Part shown: positions 6,695 to 14,181 of the stretch, one piece after another
Layout: the number at the start of each line of letters is the position of its first letter
How positions within the stretch are numbered: the stretch's first letter is position 1
Made by a program: the position numbers and the translations under genes
The notes under the pieces: generated by a model
Database searches by the model: none
Seen by the model: the letters and a program-made list of their open reading frames with translations, nothing else
Told to the model about the DNA's origin: nothing
Source of the DNA: Acinetobacter sp.
Lineage (GTDB): Bacteria; Pseudomonadota; Gammaproteobacteria; Pseudomonadales; Moraxellaceae
DNA: 34,360 nucleotides
Reading direction: 5' to 3'
NCBI GenBank assembly: GCA_030152275.1
Contig: JASLHF010000014.1
Span: 1-34,360, forward strand

Positions 6695-7768
6695 ATGACT
6701 ATGCATGCACTTCAAAAAACTAAACAGCCGTTCAGCTTCTTTACAGAAAGCGTAGTGGACTTAAATGCAGTGAATTTTTGGCTGCAGAAAATTAATCCGC
6801 TTTGGTCAAGCAGCCAAGCGCTGGGTAAAGTTGTGCAAAAGGAAATGGCTTCTGCCGATATGGTGAGCCTGACTTTACAAGTCAACCGCAATTTCAAATT
6901 TGGCACAGCAGGACAGCATCATCCGGTTTTTGTTACGGTAAATGGCATACGCTATGAACGCACGTATAGCTTGACTCAGCTTGATCAGCAGCACGTACTT
7001 TTAAGTGCAAAAAAAGTTGATGGCGGCAAAGCCAGCACATGGCTGGCAGAGCAGGCGCAAGCGGGTGACATTATTGAATTTGGCATGCCGTATGGTGAAA
7101 TGGCCGCTTCGCAAAATACCCCGCTGATTTTATTGGCAGCCGGCAGCGGCATTACGCCAATGTTGAGCTTACTAAAAGCTATGAGCAAAACAGGCCAGCT
7201 GAAAGAGCAGCCGGTTCAATTGCTGTACTGGGTTAAGCATCATGCAGATGCCGCTTTTAAAGCGCGTTTTGAAGAGCTGGCTGCGAATTTCCCGCATTTT
7301 AATTTTCAAATTTTCTATACCCAAGAAGCGCAGGCAGATGCGCGTTTGAATGAAACCCACGTTGCGGCACTGGAAGATTTAGCTTCGTCTGCTGTCTATG
7401 CTTGCGGTCCTTCCGGGTTTACAGCTCAGGCTGAATCACTGTTTTCCTCACGCGCGCTGACTTTTCAAAGTGAAGCGTTCAGCATGACGCCCATTCAAAA
7501 TGATGAAACTGGCTTTGTGAACGTGACACTGACGAAATCCAACAAAACAGTAAGCATTCCTAAAGGCCAGTCTATCCTGGTGAGTTTGGAGCAGCAGAAT
7601 ATCAAGCCTGCGCATGGCTGCCGCATGGGGATTTGCAACAAATGCGTTTGCAGTAAAGCTGAAGGCTCCACCAAAAATATGCTGAATGGCGCACAAAATA
7701 CTGAACCAGGCAATGCACTGAAAATATGCGTGAACTCTGCTCAGACTGATCTCGTGATTGATTTATAA
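6695..7768 (+). CDS. Ferredoxin-NAD(P)H reductase partner of the desaturase (DesC-like)
   Basis: The protein fuses a flavin reductase to a C-terminal 2Fe-2S ferredoxin. Visible motifs in order are RTYSLTQ (FAD binding), ILLAAGSGITPMLSLL (NAD(P) binding), YACGPSGF, and at the C-terminus a plant-type cluster site CRMGICNKCVC with a last Cys in LKICVNSA. It would pass electrons from NAD(P)H to the desaturase encoded 15 bases downstream, as DesC does for DesB. The frame is open from an ATG at 6659, but that ATG lies inside the operator/promoter. ATG 6695 has GATGAG six bases upstream and gives 357 residues; ATG 6689 and 6701 are alternatives. Probably repressed by the divergent TetR protein. Confidence 0.85.
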   Translation: MTMHALQKTKQPFSFFTESVVDLNAVNFWLQKINPLWSSSQALGKVVQKEMASADMVSLTLQVNRNFKFGTAGQHHPVFVTVNGIRYERTYSLTQLDQQHVLLSAKKVDGGKASTWLAEQAQAGDIIEFGMPYGEMAASQNTPLILLAAGSGITPMLSLLKAMSKTGQLKEQPVQLLYWVKHHADAAFKARFEELAANFPHFNFQIFYTQEAQADARLNETHVAALEDLASSAVYACGPSGFTAQAESLFSSRALTFQSEAFSMTPIQNDETGFVNVTLTKSNKTVSIPKGQSILVSLEQQNIKPAHGCRMGICNKCVCSKAEGSTKNMLNGAQNTEPGNALKICVNSAQTDLVIDL

Positions 7769-7783
7769 GGTAGGACAACAGTA

Positions 7784-8878
7784 ATGAACATGCCTGTAAA
7801 AATTGAATATTTTAAAAATCCAAAAAATCGTGAACTGACTCAGTCGGACTTGGATGGCCTTGCCCGTGAGCTGGATGCTATCCGGCAGGAAGTGGTTGAT
7901 GATATTGGCGAAAAAGATGCAGCATATATTCGCAAAGTCTATGCCGCGGTGCGTTATTCATCTTTGGCTGGCCGCGCGCTGCTGTTTGCAGGCTGGTTTC
8001 CGCCGGCATGGGTATTGGGCACAGGCCTGCTGAGTTTTGCCAAAATTATGGAGAATATGGAGTTGGGCCATAATGTTATGCACGGTCAGTATGACTGGAT
8101 GAATGATCCAAAATTCCATGGCCCAAGCTATGAATGGGATATCGTGGGTACGGCTGACAACTGGCGTCAGACCCACAATTATAAACATCATACCTATACC
8201 AACATTAAAGGCATGGATGATGATATTGGCTACGGCTTAGTAAGGCTGTTCCCTGAGCAGCGCTGGAAACCAGGCTATTTGCTTCAGCCGCTATACAGCA
8301 TTCCATTCTGCCTGCTGTTTCAGTGGGGCGTTGCCATTCAAAATCTGGAAATCGGCAAGGTAATTTACAAGCGCAAAACGTGGAAACAATTTGTGCAAGA
8401 GTGGAAACCGACACAAAAGAAAATTGGCAAACAGTTCTTTAAAGATTATTTCTTCTTTCCATTGATTGCCGGTCCTGCGGCGCTGCCGGTATTTGCAGGC
8501 AATTTTGTCGCCAATGGTGTCCGCAATATTTGGACATTTAGCATTATTTTCTGTGGCCACTTTACAAAAGATGTTGAAGTATTTCCAAAATCAGTGATGC
8601 AAAATGAAAGCCGCGGCCACTGGTATATGCGTCAAATCCGCGGATCCTCAAATTTAACTGGTTCAGAAGGTTTTCATATTTTGACCGGCCATCTAAGCCA
8701 TCAAATTGAGCACCATTTGTACCCAGATATTCCTGCACGCCGCTACCGTAAAATGGCGCCAAAAGTGCAGGCAGTATGCGAAAAATACGGCTTGAATTAT
8801 AACAATGCCAGCCTTGTGAAGCAGTACGGCAGTGTGTTGAAGCGTATTGTGAAATATGCATTTCCGTTTAAAAAATAG
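7784..8878 (+). CDS. Membrane fatty-acid (acyl-CoA) desaturase, DesB-like
   Basis: This 364-residue protein has the three histidine boxes of membrane di-iron desaturases: H96-NVM-H100, H131-NYK-H135-H136 and H306-QIE-H310-H311. Hydrophobic membrane segments lie between (about residues 60-90, 165-190 and 225-260). It introduces a double bond into saturated acyl chains, most likely at delta-9, using electrons from the reductase encoded just upstream (15-base spacing, ribosome site AAGG). Length and motifs match the family. A strong intrinsic terminator follows, so the two genes form a bicistronic operon. Confidence 0.88.
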   Translation: MNMPVKIEYFKNPKNRELTQSDLDGLARELDAIRQEVVDDIGEKDAAYIRKVYAAVRYSSLAGRALLFAGWFPPAWVLGTGLLSFAKIMENMELGHNVMHGQYDWMNDPKFHGPSYEWDIVGTADNWRQTHNYKHHTYTNIKGMDDDIGYGLVRLFPEQRWKPGYLLQPLYSIPFCLLFQWGVAIQNLEIGKVIYKRKTWKQFVQEWKPTQKKIGKQFFKDYFFFPLIAGPAALPVFAGNFVANGVRNIWTFSIIFCGHFTKDVEVFPKSVMQNESRGHWYMRQIRGSSNLTGSEGFHILTGHLSHQIEHHLYPDIPARRYRKMAPKVQAVCEKYGLNYNNASLVKQYGSVLKRIVKYAFPFKK

Positions 8879-8946
8879 GAATGTATGATTTGCGCGCTGT
8901 ATCCTAAGGACAGGATTTACAGCCAGCGGCATTCAAATTTAAAAAC

Positions 8947-8975
8947 AAAAAACCATGCGAATGCATGGTTTTTTT
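8947..8975 (+). terminator. Intrinsic terminator of the desaturase operon
   Basis: A 12-base stem (8947-8958 with 8963-8974) closes a GAAT tetraloop and ends in a T run; it is 69 bases past the desaturase stop. The A run on the left arm could serve the other strand as well. Confidence 0.85.
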
Positions 8976-9210
8976 ATGGGCTTCGAAAATATGCCGCTGT
9001 GTACCGAGTTTAAAAAGCATCAATATTGTGTGAAATGCTGTGGGCAGGTTTCTGCAATTCAGAGCATCGATTCAGCTTTTTAGAATAAATATATACTGCT
9101 GATTTCTATTGAAAGAGCAATGGGTGAATGAATGCGTTGAATACATGCTGGTTGTTAGGGGCTTAGTGATTTATCTAGATCAAATCTATGGCCAGTTCTA
9201 TGGATAGTGC
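8976..9210. other. Gene-free stretch
   Basis: Between the desaturase terminator and the HAD gene I see no coding frame, repeat or clear control site. Together with the 68 bases before the terminator the gene-free gap is 332 bases. Confidence 0.5.
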
Positions 9211-9873
9211 TTAAAAAGACGCCATCAGCGTTTTTTGTTTAGGCTGCTGTAAAAGAGGCAGAGCAGTGTCTGTGCCCACCATATATGGATAATGTGCCAG
9301 TTCCAGCATTTCTTTATCTTCAAAGCTGTTGCCATATGCATAAATCAGCTGTTCTGGCTGCTGCGGATAAAGTTCGAGAATGCGCCGTTTTTTTTCCAGT
9401 CCGCTGCAGTCCGCGCTTTGATAGCTGCCAGTGAGCCGCTGATGATCGATTTGAGTTTCTGAACAAATCAATTCAATGCCCAGCATTTCACAAACCGGTT
9501 TTAAATACAGATCAATGGATGCAGAAACTAAAATGACTTTATGTCTCAGTGCTTGATGCTGCTGCATTTGACGGTACAGCGCTGGGTCTAGAGACTTCAT
9601 TAGTTTTTGTGCATATTCCTGCGCCAAACGCTGGACTTCCTGTGCGTCCGAGTCGCTGAACATTGCGCGGTAGAGTTTGGGGCGCATGGCATGGGCAGGA
9701 TAAAGATTTAAATAATAGGCCTGAATCCATGGCAGAATTTTTAAGCCTTGGCGCACAATATGCCGTTTACGCAAAGCGTAAAAAATGAAGCCAGTAAAAC
9801 TGTCTTTGCTGCATAAGGTGCCGTCAAAGTCAAAAAGCGCTAAAGTTTGATATGCTTTATTCTGTTCATGCAT
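9211..9873 (-). CDS. HAD-IB family phosphatase (SerB-like fold)
   Basis: The 220-residue protein carries the HAD motifs: D15-F-D17-G-T19 (nucleophile and acid), ILVSAS (motif II Ser), a Lys in GLEKKRRILELY (motif III), and YGNSFEDKEML (motif IV, with GNS where many relatives have GDS). The helical cap is of C1 type between motifs I and II. Proteins of this subclass remove phosphate from small metabolites such as phosphoserine or lipid head groups; the substrate is not evident. Its first 34 bases overlap the end of the DUF1615 gene upstream, so the two are probably co-transcribed and translationally coupled. Its last codons form part of a terminator hairpin. Confidence 0.8.
   Translation of the reverse strand: MHEQNKAYQTLALFDFDGTLCSKDSFTGFIFYALRKRHIVRQGLKILPWIQAYYLNLYPAHAMRPKLYRAMFSDSDAQEVQRLAQEYAQKLMKSLDPALYRQMQQHQALRHKVILVSASIDLYLKPVCEMLGIELICSETQIDHQRLTGSYQSADCSGLEKKRRILELYPQQPEQLIYAYGNSFEDKEMLELAHYPYMVGTDTALPLLQQPKQKTLMASF
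9213..9236 (-). terminator. Terminator formed by the last codons of the HAD gene
   Basis: On the minus strand a stem (arms 9228-9236 and 9213-9222, one imperfect position, 5-base loop TGATG) ends in a T run that contains the TAA stop. The terminator is thus inside the coding sequence. Confidence 0.6.
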
Positions 9874-11048
9874 GTTTGGTAGCGTCCGTTAACTCTGCTG
9901 GCAAACCAGTTGGTGTTGTAATCGCGGCTTAGTTTTGGGCCTGAGATGACGACTTCTGGCATCATGGCATAAAATGGCTCTTTGCCGGTTTTTTCTTTAT
10001 ACAGTTTACTCACTGCGCGGTAAGTAGCCGTGTCTTCAAAGTCTTTTTCTTTTTCATTTTTTAGGTCAGAACGGATTTGCCGCGGCGTCAATATCACATT
10101 ATTGGCGGAAAAAACATTCAGCAGTTCACGCTCGGACTCACTTTTAACAGCACGCGGTGAACCGTCTTTATCATATAGCAGCAAGTCGCCGTCCAAGCTT
10201 AAATCGGCTGCGGTCAAATCATTCAGCATGCTCTGGAACGCGGCGTTGCGGCTTGAATAGCGGCCAGAATTGTAATCTGCAAAGCGGTAGATCGGTTTGT
10301 CATAATCAGCTGGATACATCATCAGGCGGTGAATACCGTAGTATAAGCCACCATATTGGCTGTACATATCTGTGCGCAGGGCTGCGATATTGCCGCCTTG
10401 GCGTTTATGCTGTTTTGCGTAGCCAATATGCACCTGCATAGAACCCAGTGTTGTAATTGGATTCATTTTTTCACCAATATCTTGGCCGACCAGTTTTGCT
10501 GCGCCCGTCAATGCACTGACATGATAATGCTTAGACATATAGTCGAAGATTTCACGGTACAATTCATCAAGTTGGCGTTCAGTTTTTACCTTGCGCATTT
10601 GGCTTAGGTAATTGTCATTTGGAGAAGGCTGTGTTTTCAGAACTTCTTCGAAATAGCCAGCCACAGTGCCGCCAATATTATCGCCCAATTTATCTTTAAA
10701 TTTTTCATCTAAACGGGTCTGCACTTCTTTCACCGCTTTTTCGCCCAGTCCCGGTACTTGCGGGTCAGCCACAAAGTTAGACTCTTGGTCTACTACGGCA
10801 ACAATGGTGCAGATATTTTGTTTAGTTTGCGGAATGCCCAGTTGATCTGTAATGTCATAGATATCTTTAGCCCAAGAACTGCGGTCTTGAACACGTGGCG
10901 GAATTGCCTTACGGATCTGTTCTTCTTTCATTGTCGGTTCATCGTCATTCGACCACCATGACCCATTGCCGCACGCTGAAAGGCTGATCGAAAGCGCTAA
11001 AACGGAAAGCGTCTTAAAAGAAGCAGAGGAAGCAAAAGATTTTTTCAT
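9840..11048 (-). CDS. DUF1615 family lipoprotein
   Basis: From ATG 11048 the product is 402 residues, beginning MKKSFASS with a lipoprotein signal and lipobox LSAC (Cys at about residue 26), so it is probably anchored in a membrane facing the periplasm. The body contains an ESNFVADP segment and a GSMQVHIGYA segment that recall lytic-transglycosylase-like folds; the first Glu could be catalytic, but this is only a resemblance. I recognise it as the DUF1615 family, whose function is not known to me. A longer reading would need a TTG start at 11069 and would put seven residues before the signal peptide, so ATG 11048 is preferred although no good ribosome site is visible. It overlaps the HAD gene by 34 bases. 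Confidence 0.75.
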   Translation of the reverse strand: MKKSFASSASFKTLSVLALSISLSACGNGSWWSNDDEPTMKEEQIRKAIPPRVQDRSSWAKDIYDITDQLGIPQTKQNICTIVAVVDQESNFVADPQVPGLGEKAVKEVQTRLDEKFKDKLGDNIGGTVAGYFEEVLKTQPSPNDNYLSQMRKVKTERQLDELYREIFDYMSKHYHVSALTGAAKLVGQDIGEKMNPITTLGSMQVHIGYAKQHKRQGGNIAALRTDMYSQYGGLYYGIHRLMMYPADYDKPIYRFADYNSGRYSSRNAAFQSMLNDLTAADLSLDGDLLLYDKDGSPRAVKSESERELLNVFSANNVILTPRQIRSDLKNEKEKDFEDTATYRAVSKLYKEKTGKEPFYAMMPEVVISGPKLSRDYNTNWFASRVNGRYQTCMNRIKHIKL

Positions 11049-11653
11049 AAAGTCGAAAACGGGTTCCAATGAAGATGGCCCTCAGGCTGATGCAGTATAC
11101 TATGAACGCAGTCAAAGTGATGACAATATCTATTTTATGCTTTGAAAATACAGCATGTTTTAAGTGTCTGTCTAGGCATTGGCTGACAAAATAAAATTCT
11201 GCATCCAATAAATCACAACACGGCCAGAGGGTATAGGGTCTGTTCTTCACTGTTATGGTGTTGCCTAAGCTGAATTCAAGAGGCTAAATTGTTTTCAGAC
11301 TTTTATAGGCTGCAGTGGGCTTAACGAGTATGCATGTTTGATCAATGTGGTGAAGGGCGTTTAAACCTCTAATCTTTAACAAGAACCTTAGGCAAGGTGT
11401 TCTTGTGTGATTAATTTTCACAAGGCTTGTGCTTAAATATCTATTTTAAAAACCGTGATTTCAAAGAATAGAAGCTTAAATGCATCACAACAGATGAAAA
11501 AACTTTTATTGAAAGTGCTTATTGAAAAGTTTAGCCCATTTTCTAAAAAATAATTTATTAAAACAAATCACTTAGAACATTATATCTGTGGGTGGACTCT
11601 ATTGATATTTTCTTAACGGGGCAACAGGCTGCAAATATGCAGCTTTAGCGGGC

Positions 11654-11836
11654 TTAAGAATCATTTATGCTCTCATTCTGGCTATACACATTTGCCTGAG
11701 CCCGTATATTGTGCAGTTTTTTTATTTGCCTGCGCCGTTTGGCCTCAAGCGCCGCAATATATTCTTTTGCAGTGCTAAAGCGCTGAACACTAAAAGATGC
11801 ATCATCATTTAGCAGCAATGGTGCTGTAGCCTGCTG
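11654..11836 (-). pseudogene. Possible gene fragment without a start codon
   Basis: A 60-codon open frame between two stops encodes a hydrophilic, coding-like sequence (FSVQRFSTAKEYIAALEAKR, then a basic RRQIKKLHNIRAQ stretch, ending INDS) but has no ATG. Only TTG is available, near codon 7. A second short frame (MQTAFSVQYSIAS) overlaps its upstream end in another phase. I do not recognise the protein. It may be the end of a decayed gene, or chance: the opposite strand is also open here. Confidence 0.25.
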
Positions 11837-11938
11837 TCAGTGACGCAATGGAATATTGAACAGAAAATGCTGTCTGCATGAGGGCAAAATTTCTGGCGGC
11901 GGGAAGGCTATATTTTAAAAATTACGCAATGCAATTAG

Positions 11939-12040
11939 AAACAATTATTTCATTGTTGCCAACAAGGATCTAGAGATTGCGCAAAAATGCGCACTGTTGC
12001 TGTTTTTGCGGTAAATATTTCTTATGTTTGGCAATTTTAA
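11939..12040 (+). pseudogene. Possible pgaA remnant (beta-barrel C-terminus)
   Basis: The open frame after TAG 11936-11938 runs to TAA 12038-12040 and ends VFAVNISYVWQF. Counting from the C-terminus, F1, W3, Y5, I7 and V9 fit the known C-terminal signature of outer-membrane beta-barrels. In the pga operon the gene directly upstream of pgaB is pgaA, an outer-membrane porin, so this may be what remains of it. Only the last 15 or so codons look convincing. Confidence 0.35.
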
Positions 12041-12111
12041 GATTCATTTCATTTTTTATTGATAAAAAGCATGCTATGGAAACGAAACTTCAGCTTTAAC
12101 TTAAAGGAAGA

Positions 12112-12181
12112 ATGCCACTTTAGGATGAGTGCAAAGTTTGATGTTCTGTTTCTGCTTTTTAATTTGAGCAAATCTACATGA
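12112..12181 (+). other. Two mini-ORFs leading into pgaB
   Basis: A strong ribosome site (AAAGGAAG, 12103-12110) precedes ATG 12112, which starts a three-codon frame ending TAG at 12123. One base later ATG 12125 opens an 18-codon frame (MSAKFDVLFLLFNLSKST) whose TGA overlaps the pgaB start as ATGA (12178-12181). pgaB itself has only a weak GAGC upstream. Ribosomes may therefore reach pgaB by termination-reinitiation. Whether the short peptides matter is unknown. Confidence 0.4.
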
Positions 12182-14169
12182 AAACTCGTTTTCTCTGCAA
12201 TACACTTGCCGCCTCACTTTCATTTGCTTTACTGAACATGCCGGTATTGGCTTGGAGTAAAGATACGCCATTGAACCAGACATTAACAATTATTGGCTAC
12301 CATGAAATCACCAATAATAAAAATGCGCTGATTCCTGAGTATTCGGTCACCACAGCACAATTTTCCCAACATATTGATTGGCTGAAAAAAAATGGCTATC
12401 ACTTCATTAATGTAGATCAGCTGATTAAAGCCAATGCAGGAAAATACCGCCTGCCAAGTAAACCCGTGCTCTTGACCGTAGATGACGGCTATGCATCTTT
12501 TTATCAAAATGCTTATCCGGTCATAAAGGCCAATAAAATACCAGTGGTGCTGGCAGTCGTTGGTTCATGGCTGGAGCCGGCAGCGGGTCAAAAAGTAGAT
12601 TTTGCAGATGAGATGATTCCGCGCAGCGACATGCTCTCATGGGATCAGCTTAAAGAGATGCAAGGCAGCGGTTTGGTTGAAATTGCCAGTCACAGCTATA
12701 ATCTGCACCGCGGTATTTTGGGTAATCCGCAAGGCAACTTAGAACCGGCAGCGGTGACACGCTTGTATGACCCTAAAACAGCATCTTATGAAGACGATGT
12801 GCATTACGGTCAGCGCATAACAGATGATCTTAAGCGCAATAATAGCTTGCTGAAAGCGCACGGTATCCGTTCACCGCGTGTAATGGTTTGGCCGTACGGA
12901 CGCTATAACATGCAGACGGTATCTATTGCCAAGCAGTTGGGTATGCCGATAGCGATCAGTTTGGATGATGGCCCAGATTCCGCCAAAAGCAATTTAGGTC
13001 AGCTCAACCGTATTTTGGTGGAAGGCGGTATGACCACTGATGATTTGGCGCAGGAAATTGAAAACCGCCAAAAAGGGCTGGGAGATAATAACCGTCCGCA
13101 AAAAATTATGCATATTGATTTGGACTATATTTATGACCCAAACCCAGTACAGCAAGAACGTAATTTAGGTAATTTGCTTGACCGGATTGCCGCTATGCAA
13201 GTGAATACTGTGTATTTGCAGGCCTTTTCTGACCCAGATGCTAACGGTTCTGCTGACATGGTGTATTTCCCGAACCGCTATTTGCCAATGCGCGCAGATT
13301 TATTTAACCGTGTGGCTTGGCAAATTCAAACCCGTACGCAGGTTAGCCGGGTGTATGCGTGGATGCCGCTATTGGCTTGGGAATTGCCAAAAAATAATCC
13401 AGTGTCAAAAGATTTGGTCGTCACACAGCAAAGCGGTGACCGTGCACATTTGAATATGGGATATATCCGTTTAAGTCCATTTTCTGCAGATGCGCGCAAA
13501 ACCATTGAAGGGATTTATACCGACTTGGCGAAATCAGTACCCTTTACTGGCATTTTATTTCACGATGACACCACATTGTCTGATTATGAAGACGCCAGTC
13601 CTGATGCAATGAAAGCCTATGCCTCTATTGGCTTACCGTCAGATTTGGCTGAAATCCGCAACAATGATGCAGAACTGCAGAAATGGACGGATTTTAAAAC
13701 CAAATACATTGATGATTTTGCGATGCAGCTGGCCGATGATGTACGTCAATATCAGCCATTTTTGCTGACGGCGCGCAATTTGTATGCGCAAGTGGCATTA
13801 AAGCCTTATGCGGAAAACTGGTATTCACAGTCATTGGAACAGTCTATTAACCGTTATGACTTTACTGCCATCATGGCAATGCCATATATGGAGCAGGCGC
13901 CAGACAGCGCCAAGTTTTATCAGGACATTGTTAACCGCGTTAAACAGTATCCGAATGGTATAAAGAAAACCGTTTTTGAATTGCAGGCCGTCAATTGGAG
14001 AACCAATCAAAAAGTTCCATCAGATGAAATGGCCAGCACAATTAAGTCTTTATATGAGCAAGGCGCAATGCACGTGGCGTACTACCCAGATGACCCAATT
14101 AAGGACCATCCTGATGTTAATGTCATGCGTAAAGCATTCAGTTTGAAATCCAGCAAGCTGGTTCCTTAA
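12178..14169 (+). CDS. pgaB: Poly-beta-1,6-N-acetylglucosamine N-deacetylase PgaB
   Basis: This 663-residue protein has a signal peptide (about residues 1-26), then an N-terminal NodB-type polysaccharide deacetylase domain (TVDDGYASF with D102 and D103; metal ligands H172 and H177 in ASHSYNLHRG). A C-terminal glycoside-hydrolase-like PNAG-binding domain starts near residue 310 (HIDLDYIYDPNP). It partially deacetylates PNAG in the periplasm, which is needed for export of the biofilm polysaccharide. All motifs and the length are normal. pgaC follows after 12 bases. The start overlaps an upstream mini-ORF by ATGA. The usual upstream partner pgaA is missing. Confidence 0.93.
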   Translation: MKTRFLCNTLAASLSFALLNMPVLAWSKDTPLNQTLTIIGYHEITNNKNALIPEYSVTTAQFSQHIDWLKKNGYHFINVDQLIKANAGKYRLPSKPVLLTVDDGYASFYQNAYPVIKANKIPVVLAVVGSWLEPAAGQKVDFADEMIPRSDMLSWDQLKEMQGSGLVEIASHSYNLHRGILGNPQGNLEPAAVTRLYDPKTASYEDDVHYGQRITDDLKRNNSLLKAHGIRSPRVMVWPYGRYNMQTVSIAKQLGMPIAISLDDGPDSAKSNLGQLNRILVEGGMTTDDLAQEIENRQKGLGDNNRPQKIMHIDLDYIYDPNPVQQERNLGNLLDRIAAMQVNTVYLQAFSDPDANGSADMVYFPNRYLPMRADLFNRVAWQIQTRTQVSRVYAWMPLLAWELPKNNPVSKDLVVTQQSGDRAHLNMGYIRLSPFSADARKTIEGIYTDLAKSVPFTGILFHDDTTLSDYEDASPDAMKAYASIGLPSDLAEIRNNDAELQKWTDFKTKYIDDFAMQLADDVRQYQPFLLTARNLYAQVALKPYAENWYSQSLEQSINRYDFTAIMAMPYMEQAPDSAKFYQDIVNRVKQYPNGIKKTVFELQAVNWRTNQKVPSDEMASTIKSLYEQGAMHVAYYPDDPIKDHPDVNVMRKAFSLKSSKLVP

Positions 14170-14181
14170 GGGGAAGTGAAA

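Larger units (their letters stand above)
11049..12177. other. 1.1-kb gene-poor stretch upstream of pgaB
   Basis: No intact gene of normal size is visible. The stretch holds an imperfect hairpin at about 11379-11406, an orphan minus-strand reading frame (11654-11836), a plus-strand fragment that ends like an outer-membrane protein (11939-12040), and two tiny upstream frames just before pgaB. This is where pgaA would stand in a complete pga operon. Confidence 0.6.

Noticed and set aside
11014..11250. 78-codon minus-strand frame upstream of the DUF1615 gene
   Set aside because: Overlaps the signal peptide of a better gene in another phase, with no ribosome site and unnatural composition.
11403..11425. 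CRP-like site TGTGA...TCACA upstream of the pga locus
   Set aside because: The spacer is seven bases instead of six and no promoter or gene is close enough to be controlled.
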